48,652 bases of DNA, taken from assembly GCA_023397215.1 (NCBI GenBank), contig JAEWUG010000010.1, positions 1 through 48,652 on the forward strand, given 5' to 3'. The translations under genes and the position numbers were made by a program. The notes under the pieces were generated by a model. The model was given only the letters and a program-made list of their open reading frames with translations, searched no databases and was not told the DNA's origin. Shown piece after piece: positions 40,339-48,652 of this stretch. Source of the stretch: Nanobdellota archaeon. GTDB taxonomy: Archaea; Nanobdellota; Nanobdellia; Pacearchaeales; GW2011-AR1. Positions within the stretch are counted from its first letter, which is position 1; each line of letters begins with the position of its first letter.

Positions 40339-41062
40339 TCTTTTCTTTTATTTCATTTAAGAATTCCTCTTCTAAAAAATGCAATTTTGAAGGAAGAATA
40401 AAACAAAAAGGCAAGTGAATTGAGTTTATATTTCTTAAGGACTCAACAGTTTCATAATAAATTTTTTGTTTATTTGTTCCAGAATTACTAATAACAATAA
40501 ACTTCTCTAAATTAAAGTTTTTTAAATTACAAGATTTTTCAAGTTGTGTTAAAGCATCATCAAATTTTAAGCCAATGTCTATTAATAATAAAGAATGAGC
40601 ATTTATTTTTTTATTTTCAAGAATATAGTCTAAAAAAGAATCAGGTTCATATGACTTTTCCCATTTAGGCATAGAAGAAATTTTACCAAATTTATATAAT
40701 TGTAAACCTGTTTGAGAAATAGATAATAAAATAGATGCATTATGGTAAATTTGATAATCTATTTTATTCTTTTTACAGTCTAAGATAAGAGAACTATGAG
40801 TTGTAGCAGACAAAACATCTCCGTAAACTAATAAAGCAATTTTTTTATTCAAAGCTTTTTTTATTAAAAAATCATTTTCAACATTATTCCTATTTAAAAC
40901 TTCAAAGTCTAAATTTAGTGATTCTTTTAAATTTTCGAGTTCATAAGGAAAATCAACAGTATAACCTTCTAAATAGATTTCATCACATTCATTTAATTTT
41001 TCTCTAGCATCACAACTAATAGAATTTAAGTTTAAACCTAATCCTATTAAATAAAGAGTCAT
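40328..41062 (-). CDS. dphB: Diphthine synthase
   Basis: This 244-residue SAM-dependent methyltransferase of the tetrapyrrole-methylase-like fold starts 'LYLIGLGLNLNSISCDAREKLNECDEIYLEGYT'. 'ALLVYGDVLSATTHSSLILDC' is the GDPLxATTHxxL signature of the family, with Val for Pro. 'GKISSMPKWEKSYEPDSFLDYI' and 'LLLIDIG' follow. It methylates the EF-2 diphthamide precursor; EF-2 with the target His lies in the same window. Dph1/Dph2-type and Dph6-type enzymes are not seen here. It is slightly short (family about 255-270) but complete. Confidence 0.93.
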   Translation of the reverse strand: MTLYLIGLGLNLNSISCDAREKLNECDEIYLEGYTVDFPYELENLKESLNLDFEVLNRNNVENDFLIKKALNKKIALLVYGDVLSATTHSSLILDCKKNKIDYQIYHNASILLSISQTGLQLYKFGKISSMPKWEKSYEPDSFLDYILENKKINAHSLLLIDIGLKFDDALTQLEKSCNLKNFNLEKFIVISNSGTNKQKIYYETVESLRNINSIHLPFCFILPSKLHFLEEEFLNEIKEKIIF

Positions 41063-41116
41063 AATATATTAATTAAAAAAACCTTTTTAGATTTTTCTAG
41101 TTTTAACACACAATAA

Positions 41117-41128
41117 ACTTTTTAAACC
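41117..41128 (+). promoter_or_regulatory. TATA-box-like element upstream of tuf
   Basis: ACTTTTTAAACC lies about 80 bases before the ATG and is identical over 12 bases to the fusA promoter element. With a start site about 25 bases downstream, the EF-1alpha mRNA would have a leader of roughly 50 bases, longer than most genes here. Confidence 0.5.
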
Positions 41129-41201
41129 AACATTCCTCTTAAATTATATGCTAAGATTAATTTCTTAGTATAAGACGTTTAACTAAATTAAATATATTAA
41201 T

Positions 41202-42488
41202 ATGGCAAAAGAAAAACCAATAATGAATGTTGTCTTTGTTGGACACGTAGACCAAGGTAAATCTACTACTGTAGGTAGAGTTTTTTATGATGGTGGTGCT
41301 GTGTCTGAACAAGAGATGAAGAAATTCAGAGAAGAAGCAGAAAAACATGGTAAACAAGGTTTTGAATTCGCATATGTAATGGATAACCTTAAAGAAGAAA
41401 GAGAAAGAGGAGTTACAATTAACTTATCTTATAAGAAATTGATGACTCAAAATTATGAGGTTACTATTATTGATGCCCCTGGCCATAAGGATTTTGTTAA
41501 AAATATGATCACAGGTGCTTCACAAGCAGATGCAGCTTTTTTAGTTGTTGGTTGTGAAGATAGTGTTCAACCTCAAACAAAAGAACATGTTTGGTTACTT
41601 AGAACTATGGGTGTAAAAAACTTAGCAGTTTTAATTAACAAAATGGATGTTGTTAAATATGACGAAGCAAGATTTAACAAAACAGTTGAGGAAGTAAAAT
41701 CTGTTGTTCAAAAAGCAGGCTATAAAACAGACAATGTTGTTTTTATCGCTGGTTCAGCTTTAATGGGTGACAATATTGCTAAGAGAAGTGAAAATATGGC
41801 TTGGTATAAAGGACCAACTGTATTAGAAAAAATCGACAAATTTCCTGCACCAGAGAAACCTACAAATTTACCAATGAGAATGCCAATCCAAGATGTTTAT
41901 GATATCACTGGAATTGGTACAGTACCTGTTGGAAAAGTTGAAACTGGAGTAATGAAGGTTGGCCAAAAAATAGTTGTATTACCTGGTAGAAGTGGAACAG
42001 GTGTTCAAGGTGAAGTTCGTTCAATTGAAGCTCATCATGAACAACTTAAAGAAGCTGAAGCTGGAGATAACGTTGGAGTAAATTTACGAGGCGTTGGTAA
42101 AAAAGATATGGCTAGAGGAGATGTTATTTGTGATGCATCAGCTCCTGCAAAAATTGTAGAAGAATTTGAAGCACAAGTAGTAGTTATTAATCACCCAACT
42201 GTAATTGCAAAAGGTTATACACCTGTATTCCATGTTCACACAGCACAAGTTCCATGTCAATTTGTAGAACTAGTTTCAAAATTAGATCCTGCAAGTGGAC
42301 AAGTAATGCAAGAACACCCTGATTTTTTAAAGAATGGGGATGCTGCTATTGTAAAAATTAAGCCAATTGGAAACCTTGTACTTGAAACAGTAAAAGATAA
42401 TCCATACATGGCAAGATTTGCAATCAGAGATGCTGGTGTAACTGTAGCTGCTGGAGTCTGTAAATCTCTTGTAGAAAAGAAAAAATAA
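41202..42488 (+). CDS. tuf: Translation elongation factor EF-1alpha
   Basis: This 428-residue archaeal EF-1alpha carries aminoacyl-tRNA to the ribosome as a GTPase. G1 'GHVDQGKST', G2 region 'ERGVTINLSYKK', G3 'DAPGHKDF' and G4 'NKMD' are all present, followed by beta-barrel domains II ('PIQDVYDITGIGTVPVGKVETGVMK') and III ('VVVINHPTVIAKGYTPVFHVHTAQV'). Codon choice looks slightly richer in G/C and GGT/GCT than neighbours, as expected for a highly expressed gene. A hairpin plus T-run terminator follows. The gene is solitary, not in an str operon. Confidence 0.98.
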   Translation: MAKEKPIMNVVFVGHVDQGKSTTVGRVFYDGGAVSEQEMKKFREEAEKHGKQGFEFAYVMDNLKEERERGVTINLSYKKLMTQNYEVTIIDAPGHKDFVKNMITGASQADAAFLVVGCEDSVQPQTKEHVWLLRTMGVKNLAVLINKMDVVKYDEARFNKTVEEVKSVVQKAGYKTDNVVFIAGSALMGDNIAKRSENMAWYKGPTVLEKIDKFPAPEKPTNLPMRMPIQDVYDITGIGTVPVGKVETGVMKVGQKIVVLPGRSGTGVQGEVRSIEAHHEQLKEAEAGDNVGVNLRGVGKKDMARGDVICDASAPAKIVEEFEAQVVVINHPTVIAKGYTPVFHVHTAQVPCQFVELVSKLDPASGQVMQEHPDFLKNGDAAIVKIKPIGNLVLETVKDNPYMARFAIRDAGVTVAAGVCKSLVEKKK

Positions 42489-42501
42489 ATTTTTATTTTA
42501 T

Positions 42502-42542
42502 TGGGAATCTTTATTATTTTATTCCCTTATTCTCTTTTTTTT
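42502..42542 (+). terminator. Hairpin and T-run terminator after tuf
   Basis: GGGAAT (42502-42507) pairs with ATTCCC (42520-42525), enclosing a 12-base A/T loop, and nine T residues follow at 42534-42542. It begins 14 bases after the EF-1alpha stop. A G/C-bearing stem plus T-run in such AT-rich DNA is a credible intrinsic terminator for a strongly expressed gene. Confidence 0.6.
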
Positions 42543-42612
42543 ATGAAGAGAAAATGAAAAATAGATACTATTTTTAGAGAATATTTATAAACATAAATAG
42601 ATAGTTATTTGT

Positions 42613-45600
42613 ATGAAAAAAGAGATGAAAAAATTCTTTATAATATTGATTTTTTTAGCAATTTTAACATTTACAATTTCTTATAATTTAGAAAATAAAT
42701 ATAACATAACTGGACAAGTATTTAGAACATTAGATTTAGAACAACCAACAATTGATAGTTGTGCATCACAAAATCAAGGACTAGAAAATAATAAAATATA
42801 TGATTTAACATTAAATGTAAATGCAGAAAATATTTGTATAAATTTAACAAATAAGAATAATATAACAATTGACTTAAAATCACATACAATAATAGGAAAA
42901 CAAAATTACCCAACAATATACTTAGATAATTGTCAGAATATAACTTTTTTAGGAGGAAAAATAACAAATTCATCAAATGCTATTCACATAAAAAATTCAG
43001 AAGAAATTAATTTTATGAATACAATAATAGAAAACACATCTATTGAAGGTATAAAATTAGAAAATAGTGAAGAAATTAATTTAACAAATATTATTTATGA
43101 TAATAAAAATTTGGGTGATCTAACTAAATTAAATAATTGGGATGAAATTTCTCCTATTGATGTTGGAACACTCTCTTCTATTTCAATTTCAAGTGATGGA
43201 CAAAAAATATTAATTAGTAGTAAAAATGGTAAAGTTTATCTATCTGAAAATTTTGGTCAAACTTGGAATGAAAAACAGACTATAGGAGATTGGGTTGCAA
43301 CAGCAATGAATAGTAATGGTTCAACTATGTTATTGGCTAAAAATGGTTCATCCATTTATTTATCAACAGATTCTGGTTCTACATGGTCAACACCAAGTAT
43401 AACAAATACTATTAACTCAAATTGGGCAGCAATTGGAGTAGCAAAACAAGTTAATACAATAATAGCATTAGAAAAAAGTGGACAAGTTTACAAATACAAC
43501 GGAACTCATTTTAATAATGTAACAAATGAAACAAAAGATTGGAGAGATTTAACAATAACAGGATTACATAATTTGATTTTTGCAGTAGCATATAATGATA
43601 AAATTTACAAATCTACAAATAGTGGAGATACTTTTGAAAATATAACTAATGAATCAAAGAATTGGTATACAATATCTATGTCATTTGATGGATCAAAAAT
43701 AATTGCTGGAGAAAATCCTGGAAGACTTTGGTATTCAAATAATACAGGAATAAATTGGTATGAATTAAAACCTGCAGGAGATGTAAATATGAATTGGGAA
43801 ACAACATCTATTTCTGAAGACGGAAATAAAATTCTTGCAGGTTCTGGAACAAATAATGCAAGAATTTATTTATCTGAAGATTCAGGAAAAACATGGACAG
43901 AGATGCAACCATTAGGGGATACTGACCAAAACTGGAAAGCATCAGCAGTCTCAAATAAAAGTAATATTTATCTAGGAATTCAAGACGGGTCAATATATCA
44001 ATATTCAAAAAAAGGAATTATAATAGAAAACACGAATTCATCTTTAATCAAAGATAATACTATTTCAAATATTGACCAAGCAATAAAATTAACAGGTTCA
44101 TCAAATCAGAATATAATTGAAAATTTAAAAACACAAAATACTATTTATTCTATAAAAGATTTAACAACATTATCATATCAAAATTATTTAAAATTTTCAA
44201 ATGAATATGGTAATTTTATTTGGGCAAATGATTCTATAAACCAAGATTTAACAACAACAAAACAATTTAATATTTTAAATCCTCAACAAATGAAAATATC
44301 CCAAAATAATATTTATGTTAATGATACATACTATAATTTATTAAATGAATCAATAAATATTACTTTTTATAGAACCGATGATTGGCAAGATTATATTTTT
44401 ATTTTAAAAAGCAGTGAAACTTGTATGCCTGATTGTATTGAAAGATTTAGAAATGTAGAGAATATATCTTTTAAAACAACATCACTAGGGAATTATTCTA
44501 TTAATGGACCTATAGAAATTAATAGTTGTCAAAGTCAATACTTCTTCAAAGATTATAGAGTTTATACATTAAGTCAAAATATTGATAACTTTAATAGTGC
44601 TCAAAATTGTTTTATGATTGAAGATAATAATAATATAACTTTAGATTTAAAAGGACATTTTGTGAGATCAACACATTTATCTGCAGGAAGTGGAATATTA
44701 ATATTAAGATCAGAAGGAATAAATATTAAAAATGGTGAATTAATTAATTTTACACAAGGAATTAAAATAGAAAATTCAAAAGATAGTTTAATAGAAAATG
44801 TAACTCTTAAACAAGGAAGAAAATATGGAATTAATTTATTTGACACAAACTCAAATACTGAGAACAATATCTTATCTAATTTAAATTTTGAGGATAATAA
44901 GGAATTTTCTATATTTGACGAGACACAAATAACCGACTTAAATTATTTAATATACAATAACTCTTATGGTACTGTCGAATGGGCAAATAATAATCTTTAC
45001 CAGAATTTAAGTTTTGAGAATAATTTAACAAAGGAAAAAAATATATTAATTAAACCATCAAACATTTTTTTAAATTTTACAAATGTAGATGAAAAAATAA
45101 ATTCAACAATAAATTTAACATTTTATAATGTAGGAACAGATAATTATAAAAGAAATAATGAAACTTGTTTAATATGTAATGATATTGCAGTTGGATTAGA
45201 AATTGCAACAATAAAGTTCAATACAACTAATGATGGAAATTACACAGTTGAAGAAATTGGTTATATTAATCAATGTGGTTATTCTAATTGGTTTAATGGC
45301 GGGAAATATATCATTAATCAAAGTATAGAGTCAGAAGGAGATTTATGTTTTAATATAACAAATAATAATGTTTTATTAGATTTAAATAATACAATAATAA
45401 ATTCAACTATTCCACAAACAAATAATGGGATTAGAACAAATAAAACAAATATAACTATTAAAAATGGAATATTAAAAAACTTCAATGAATCAATAAAGAT
45501 AGAGAATGCTACAAACATTTATTTACAGAATATAACTTTTAACAATAATTCAAATGATTTAATAATAAACAATTCAACAAATATAACTTTGAAAGATTCG

Positions 45601-48150
45601 CATTTTCAAAACACCTTCAATAAAATAATTTATTCTACTAAATCTGTTTTATTAGATATCACAAAAATAAAAATAGATAGTTTTTTAGGTGATTCAAAAA
45701 ATATAATTGACTTAAATCAAGTAATAAACTCAAGCATATCTCAAATTAATTTTACAGACAATAGAACAGGAAATACTTTTTTATATTTAGAACAAGTAAA
45801 TAATACTATAATAGAAAAAATAAATTTAGAAAACATAAGCCTAATAGGAATCAATATAAAAGAATCAAATGAGAATCACATAAAAGAAATTAATATTACT
45901 GAAAAAGAATTTGATCAAACAACAGCAATAAAACTTAATCAATCTAATGAAAATTTAATTGAATCAATAAAAATAGAAAATGTTGAATATAATTTTAATA
46001 TTTCAAATTCAGAAAAGAATTTGTTTAAAGATATAAATTTAATAAATCCAAAAAGAATTGGAATTTTCTTATTAAACTCAATTAATAACACTTTAAATAA
46101 TACTATTATAACTAATAATTTAGAAAATGAAAATACAGGAATTGTTTTATATAATTCATCTTACAATAATTTAAATTCAACAAATATAAATAATTTATCA
46201 GTAAGTATTAAATTAGAAACAAATAGCCAAAATAACCAAATTAAGAACTTAAACTCAATTTCTAAAGAAAATTCAATAATAGATAATTCTGGATTAGATA
46301 AACAAAATTATTTTTATTATGAAAATATTTATGGAAAAATAAACTGGATAAATGAAACTTTCTTAAAAGATTTATCTTTAGAAGAGGATATTACTTTTCC
46401 AGGAATAATCTCTCTTGGAGAATTACAAGCCAATATTTCATCAAGTATTTTAAAATTAAATACTACAATGGAAATTTTATTGAAGAATACTAAAGGTTAT
46501 ACAGAATTATTTCATTTTAATTTAACCCGAAATAATATAGAAGATACTGAATCTGAAATAAAATCTCTTGATACAAATGAAATAATATTTAATACAACAA
46601 CAAGTGGAAATTATTTAATTAAAGATACAATAGTAGATACATCAATAGAATCTTGTCAAGAAATAATCCACCCAAATAAAATTTATCAAATAATGAATAA
46701 TATTAATAGTGAAGAAGAAAAATGTTTAATATTAAATGCAAATAATATAACAATTTTAGGAAATAATAAAAGAATTAATGGAACTAATGGTATTGCAATT
46801 TATGTTAATGCATCTAATATCACAATTCAAGATTTTTATTTAATAGAAAATTTTGAAACAGCGATTTATATTTCTCCAAATGTTAAAAATACTTTAATTA
46901 AAAATTTATACACAAATAATGTCTCTTACTCAATCTTAGATGAAAGTTTAGATGAAAATAAAAATAATATTACTTATGAATCATCATACTCTAAAATTAA
47001 GTGGTTAGATGAAGATTTATCTCAAGATTTAACAATCACAAACGAAATTCAAAGAGGAAATGATATTTCTTTAAATGAAAATTATATCTTTCTAAATAAT
47101 ACTAAATTATCTAAATTAAACAGACAATCTAAAATTATTTTTAGTTTATGGAATAATGAAGTTCTTAATTTAAATATTTTAAAAAATGGTTCTACTTGTA
47201 GTAGCAGTATATGTTTAGGAGTCGAAAATGATAATAATAATTTAATTTTAGATGTTAATGAATGGGGAAATATTTCATTTAGTGGTTGTGGTGATAGAAT
47301 AATTAATGGAGATGAAGAAGAATGTGAAGCATCAGACTTTATTGATGATAAAACATGTTATGATTATGGTTTTAATTCAGGTAGTTTATCTTGCTTTGAT
47401 AATTGTACTATTGATATTTCAGATTGTGAATTAGTAGAAACTATTACTCCACCAAGTTCAGGTGGAAGTACTGGAACAACTACAAATACAACAACACCAA
47501 CTACAGGAACAAATACAACAACACCAACTACAGGAACAAATAATCAACCTTCATCAGGAGAAAACTTAGAAAATCCTAATTCATTAAATTTATCTCTAAT
47601 AATTGGTATTTCTATCGGAATTTTAATATTAATAACATTATCATTAGTGATTATTTATACAAAAAAGAAATCTAAAAATAAAAACAATACACAAAAAAAT
47701 AATACACAAAATATTCAAAGAAAACCAATTGTATTATCTCCTCCAAAAGCCCCACAAATTATGAAAACAGTAAACCAAAAAAATATGACAAATAATCAAC
47801 TACCAAGAAATAATATTCCAAGGAATAGAATACCACCAAGAAATCCCTTACCACCGCAAATTCAAAATAAAATAAATGAAATGCCAAAACCTAAGCCAAT
47901 AATAGAAGAAAAAAAAGAACTCACAAATGAAGAATTTAAGAAAAATAAAGAAAATGATATTAAAGTAAAACAAAAAATCAAAGAATTATTATTAAATGGA
48001 CTAAATCAAATAAAATCAAGAGATATAAACCAAGCAATAGAAACTTATAAAAAAATAAATATTGAATATCAGAATATGTCTGAACATAATGATGCAGTTT
48101 ATGATACAGTAGTAGAGTTTTACAAAAGAATAAGAGATTTAAAAGAATAA
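42613..48150 (+). CDS. Giant modular surface protein with beta-helix modules, Asp-box propeller and C-terminal membrane anchor
   Basis: This 1845-residue protein begins with a hydrophobic signal ('KKFFIILIFLAILTFTISYN'). Four related modules follow, each opening with a Cys (residues about 50, 639, 888, 1348), then 'NNIT-LDL-' beta-helix repeats and a 'W-N-x-DL' capping segment. An insert at about 176-467 has Asp-box repeats ('STDSGSTWS', 'LSEDSGKTWTE', 'KSTNSGDTFEN'), predicting a beta-propeller. A Cys-rich unit (about 1559-1605, 'CGDRIINGDEEECEASDF') is followed by a Thr-rich linker, one membrane helix (about 1660-1685), a Pro/Arg-rich stretch and a TPR-like helical tail inside the cell. Abundant N-x-S/T sites suit glycosylation. 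Probably an adhesin or S-layer-like protein; the function is inferred. Confidence 0.9.
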   Translation: MKKEMKKFFIILIFLAILTFTISYNLENKYNITGQVFRTLDLEQPTIDSCASQNQGLENNKIYDLTLNVNAENICINLTNKNNITIDLKSHTIIGKQNYPTIYLDNCQNITFLGGKITNSSNAIHIKNSEEINFMNTIIENTSIEGIKLENSEEINLTNIIYDNKNLGDLTKLNNWDEISPIDVGTLSSISISSDGQKILISSKNGKVYLSENFGQTWNEKQTIGDWVATAMNSNGSTMLLAKNGSSIYLSTDSGSTWSTPSITNTINSNWAAIGVAKQVNTIIALEKSGQVYKYNGTHFNNVTNETKDWRDLTITGLHNLIFAVAYNDKIYKSTNSGDTFENITNESKNWYTISMSFDGSKIIAGENPGRLWYSNNTGINWYELKPAGDVNMNWETTSISEDGNKILAGSGTNNARIYLSEDSGKTWTEMQPLGDTDQNWKASAVSNKSNIYLGIQDGSIYQYSKKGIIIENTNSSLIKDNTISNIDQAIKLTGSSNQNIIENLKTQNTIYSIKDLTTLSYQNYLKFSNEYGNFIWANDSINQDLTTTKQFNILNPQQMKISQNNIYVNDTYYNLLNESINITFYRTDDWQDYIFILKSSETCMPDCIERFRNVENISFKTTSLGNYSINGPIEINSCQSQYFFKDYRVYTLSQNIDNFNSAQNCFMIEDNNNITLDLKGHFVRSTHLSAGSGILILRSEGINIKNGELINFTQGIKIENSKDSLIENVTLKQGRKYGINLFDTNSNTENNILSNLNFEDNKEFSIFDETQITDLNYLIYNNSYGTVEWANNNLYQNLSFENNLTKEKNILIKPSNIFLNFTNVDEKINSTINLTFYNVGTDNYKRNNETCLICNDIAVGLEIATIKFNTTNDGNYTVEEIGYINQCGYSNWFNGGKYIINQSIESEGDLCFNITNNNVLLDLNNTIINSTIPQTNNGIRTNKTNITIKNGILKNFNESIKIENATNIYLQNITFNNNSNDLIINNSTNITLKDSHFQNTFNKIIYSTKSVLLDITKIKIDSFLGDSKNIIDLNQVINSSISQINFTDNRTGNTFLYLEQVNNTIIEKINLENISLIGINIKESNENHIKEINITEKEFDQTTAIKLNQSNENLIESIKIENVEYNFNISNSEKNLFKDINLINPKRIGIFLLNSINNTLNNTIITNNLENENTGIVLYNSSYNNLNSTNINNLSVSIKLETNSQNNQIKNLNSISKENSIIDNSGLDKQNYFYYENIYGKINWINETFLKDLSLEEDITFPGIISLGELQANISSSILKLNTTMEILLKNTKGYTELFHFNLTRNNIEDTESEIKSLDTNEIIFNTTTSGNYLIKDTIVDTSIESCQEIIHPNKIYQIMNNINSEEEKCLILNANNITILGNNKRINGTNGIAIYVNASNITIQDFYLIENFETAIYISPNVKNTLIKNLYTNNVSYSILDESLDENKNNITYESSYSKIKWLDEDLSQDLTITNEIQRGNDISLNENYIFLNNTKLSKLNRQSKIIFSLWNNEVLNLNILKNGSTCSSSICLGVENDNNNLILDVNEWGNISFSGCGDRIINGDEEECEASDFIDDKTCYDYGFNSGSLSCFDNCTIDISDCELVETITPPSSGGSTGTTTNTTTPTTGTNTTTPTTGTNNQPSSGENLENPNSLNLSLIIGISIGILILITLSLVIIYTKKKSKNKNNTQKNNTQNIQRKPIVLSPPKAPQIMKTVNQKNMTNNQLPRNNIPRNRIPPRNPLPPQIQNKINEMPKPKPIIEEKKELTNEEFKKNKENDIKVKQKIKELLLNGLNQIKSRDINQAIETYKKINIEYQNMSEHNDAVYDTVVEFYKRIRDLKE
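47488..47541 (+). repeat. Exact 27-base tandem duplication in the Thr-rich linker
   Basis: Two perfect adjacent copies of a 27-base unit (47488-47514 and 47515-47541), each coding TTTPTTGTN in frame. They lie in the extracellular stalk between the Cys-rich unit and the membrane helix. Perfect identity implies recent slippage or duplication, so stalk length probably varies between strains. Confidence 0.9.
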
Positions 48151-48652
48151 TTAACTCTTTTCTAAGATAAATTTTAAATCATCCCAATTTGAGATTAAAT
48201 AATCAGGCTTTTCTTTAAGTAAGATTTTTTTACTAGACCAAGAACATTTATTATAAATTGCTATAGAATTCATTTTGACAAAATGAGCATAATTAATATC
48301 ACTAAATCTATCCCCAATATAGAAAGTTTCTTTTCCTTTAATATTATACTTTTTTAAGAGTTTCTTTAACATTTCATCCTTAGTCTTAAAAGACTCAGAT
48401 CCAAAGATATCATAAAATAAACCTTCTAATTTTAATTGTTTAATTGATGCTTTCAAAAAAGAAGATTCTGAATTACTTACAATAATCAACTGATAACCCT
48501 TCTTTTTTAAATCCCACAATGGTTTTACATCACAACACAATTTTAATTTTGATAATTTCTTTTTATTAATAATAGCAGAATAAAATTTTCTTCTAATTTT
48601 ACTTGCAGAGACCCTTTTAATTCCTAATCTCATTAAAATCTCTTGAATTTTA
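48151..48652 (-). CDS. HAD-like hydrolase, N-terminus outside the window
   Basis: The C-terminal 166 or more residues of a HAD-superfamily phosphatase-like protein. Motif II is 'LIIVSNSESS', the motif III lysine is probably in 'FKTKDEMLKKLLKKY', and motif IV is 'FYIGDRFSDINYA'. An internal ATG at 48633 would give 160 residues, but that version lacks motif I (DxD), and the frame stays open to base 48652, so the true start is almost certainly beyond the edge. The gene abuts the giant surface protein stop with no gap (convergent). Substrate unknown. Confidence 0.85.
   Translation of the reverse strand, partial: KIQEILMRLGIKRVSASKIRRKFYSAIINKKKLSKLKLCCDVKPLWDLKKKGYQLIIVSNSESSFLKASIKQLKLEGLFYDIFGSESFKTKDEMLKKLLKKYNIKGKETFYIGDRFSDINYAHFVKMNSIAIYNKCSWSSKKILLKEKPDYLISNWDDLKFILEKS

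Noticed and set aside
42613..48150. Active sialidase in the surface protein
   Set aside because: Asp-box repeats occur in many propellers; the arginine triad and other catalytic residues of sialidases are not evident.
48151..48633. Complete HAD gene starting at the internal ATG
   Set aside because: It would lack the N-terminal DxD nucleophile motif and the frame is open to the window edge, so it is treated as partial.

Overview
The window is a gene-dense, very AT-rich archaeal chromosome segment. Archaeal markers include Alba, the proteasome alpha subunit, S17e, L30e, RpoH, an archaeal NusA, SBDS, EF-2 with its diphthamide enzyme, EF-1alpha and deoxyhypusine synthase. The compact proteins, single-chain RNA polymerase A subunit, bacterial-type MetK and adenylate kinase, many small membrane proteins with little recognisable homology, and a fermentative 2-oxoacid oxidoreductase/ADP-forming acyl-CoA synthetase module suggest a DPANN archaeon of the Woesearchaeota/Pacearchaeota kind. 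That placement is an inference, not a measured phylogeny.

Layout. 1-13.3 kb, almost all minus strand: SBDS, psmA, Alba, S17e, an unknown winged-helix-like protein, S7 and S12, then the RNA polymerase operon rpoH-rpoB-rpoA-rpl30e-nusA (genes touching or overlapping by one base), tRNA-Lys(UUU), a P-loop kinase-like/dCMP deaminase fusion and dUTPase. 13.4-18.0 kb: a PC4-like protein, then acdA, acdB and the two-subunit 2-oxoacid:ferredoxin oxidoreductase, which together convert 2-oxoacids to acyl-CoA and then to ATP. 18.0-23.3 kb: an accessory stretch of small membrane proteins, three small regulators (XRE, winged helix, DUF134), an internally duplicated membrane protein, a YjdF-like protein, an FKBP and a DUF5320 protein. 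23.3-25.1 kb: bacterial-type metK divergent from an HTH-CBS regulator, with an inverted repeat between them. 25.1-34.3 kb: a small HExxH protein, a pentapeptide-repeat protein, a DEAD-box helicase, large and small secreted orphans, a stand-alone [FeFe]-hydrogenase H-domain protein, TatD and an RRM protein. 34.0-42.5 kb: EF-2, a ureohydrolase/decarboxylase/deoxyhypusine synthase cluster, adenylate kinase, diphthine synthase and EF-1alpha. 42.6-48.2 kb: one giant modular surface protein, then a HAD hydrolase cut by the window edge.

The most striking item is the 280-residue protein at 31156-31998. It keeps the four cysteines expected to hold the H-cluster [4Fe-4S] but has no ferredoxin-like domains and has lost the canonical proton-transfer residues. 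It lies about 13 kb from a source of reduced ferredoxin, so it could be a minimal hydrogenase or an H2/redox sensor. No rRNA, CRISPR array, insertion sequence or integrase was seen, and no stretch over about 300 bases lacks a gene or RNA gene.
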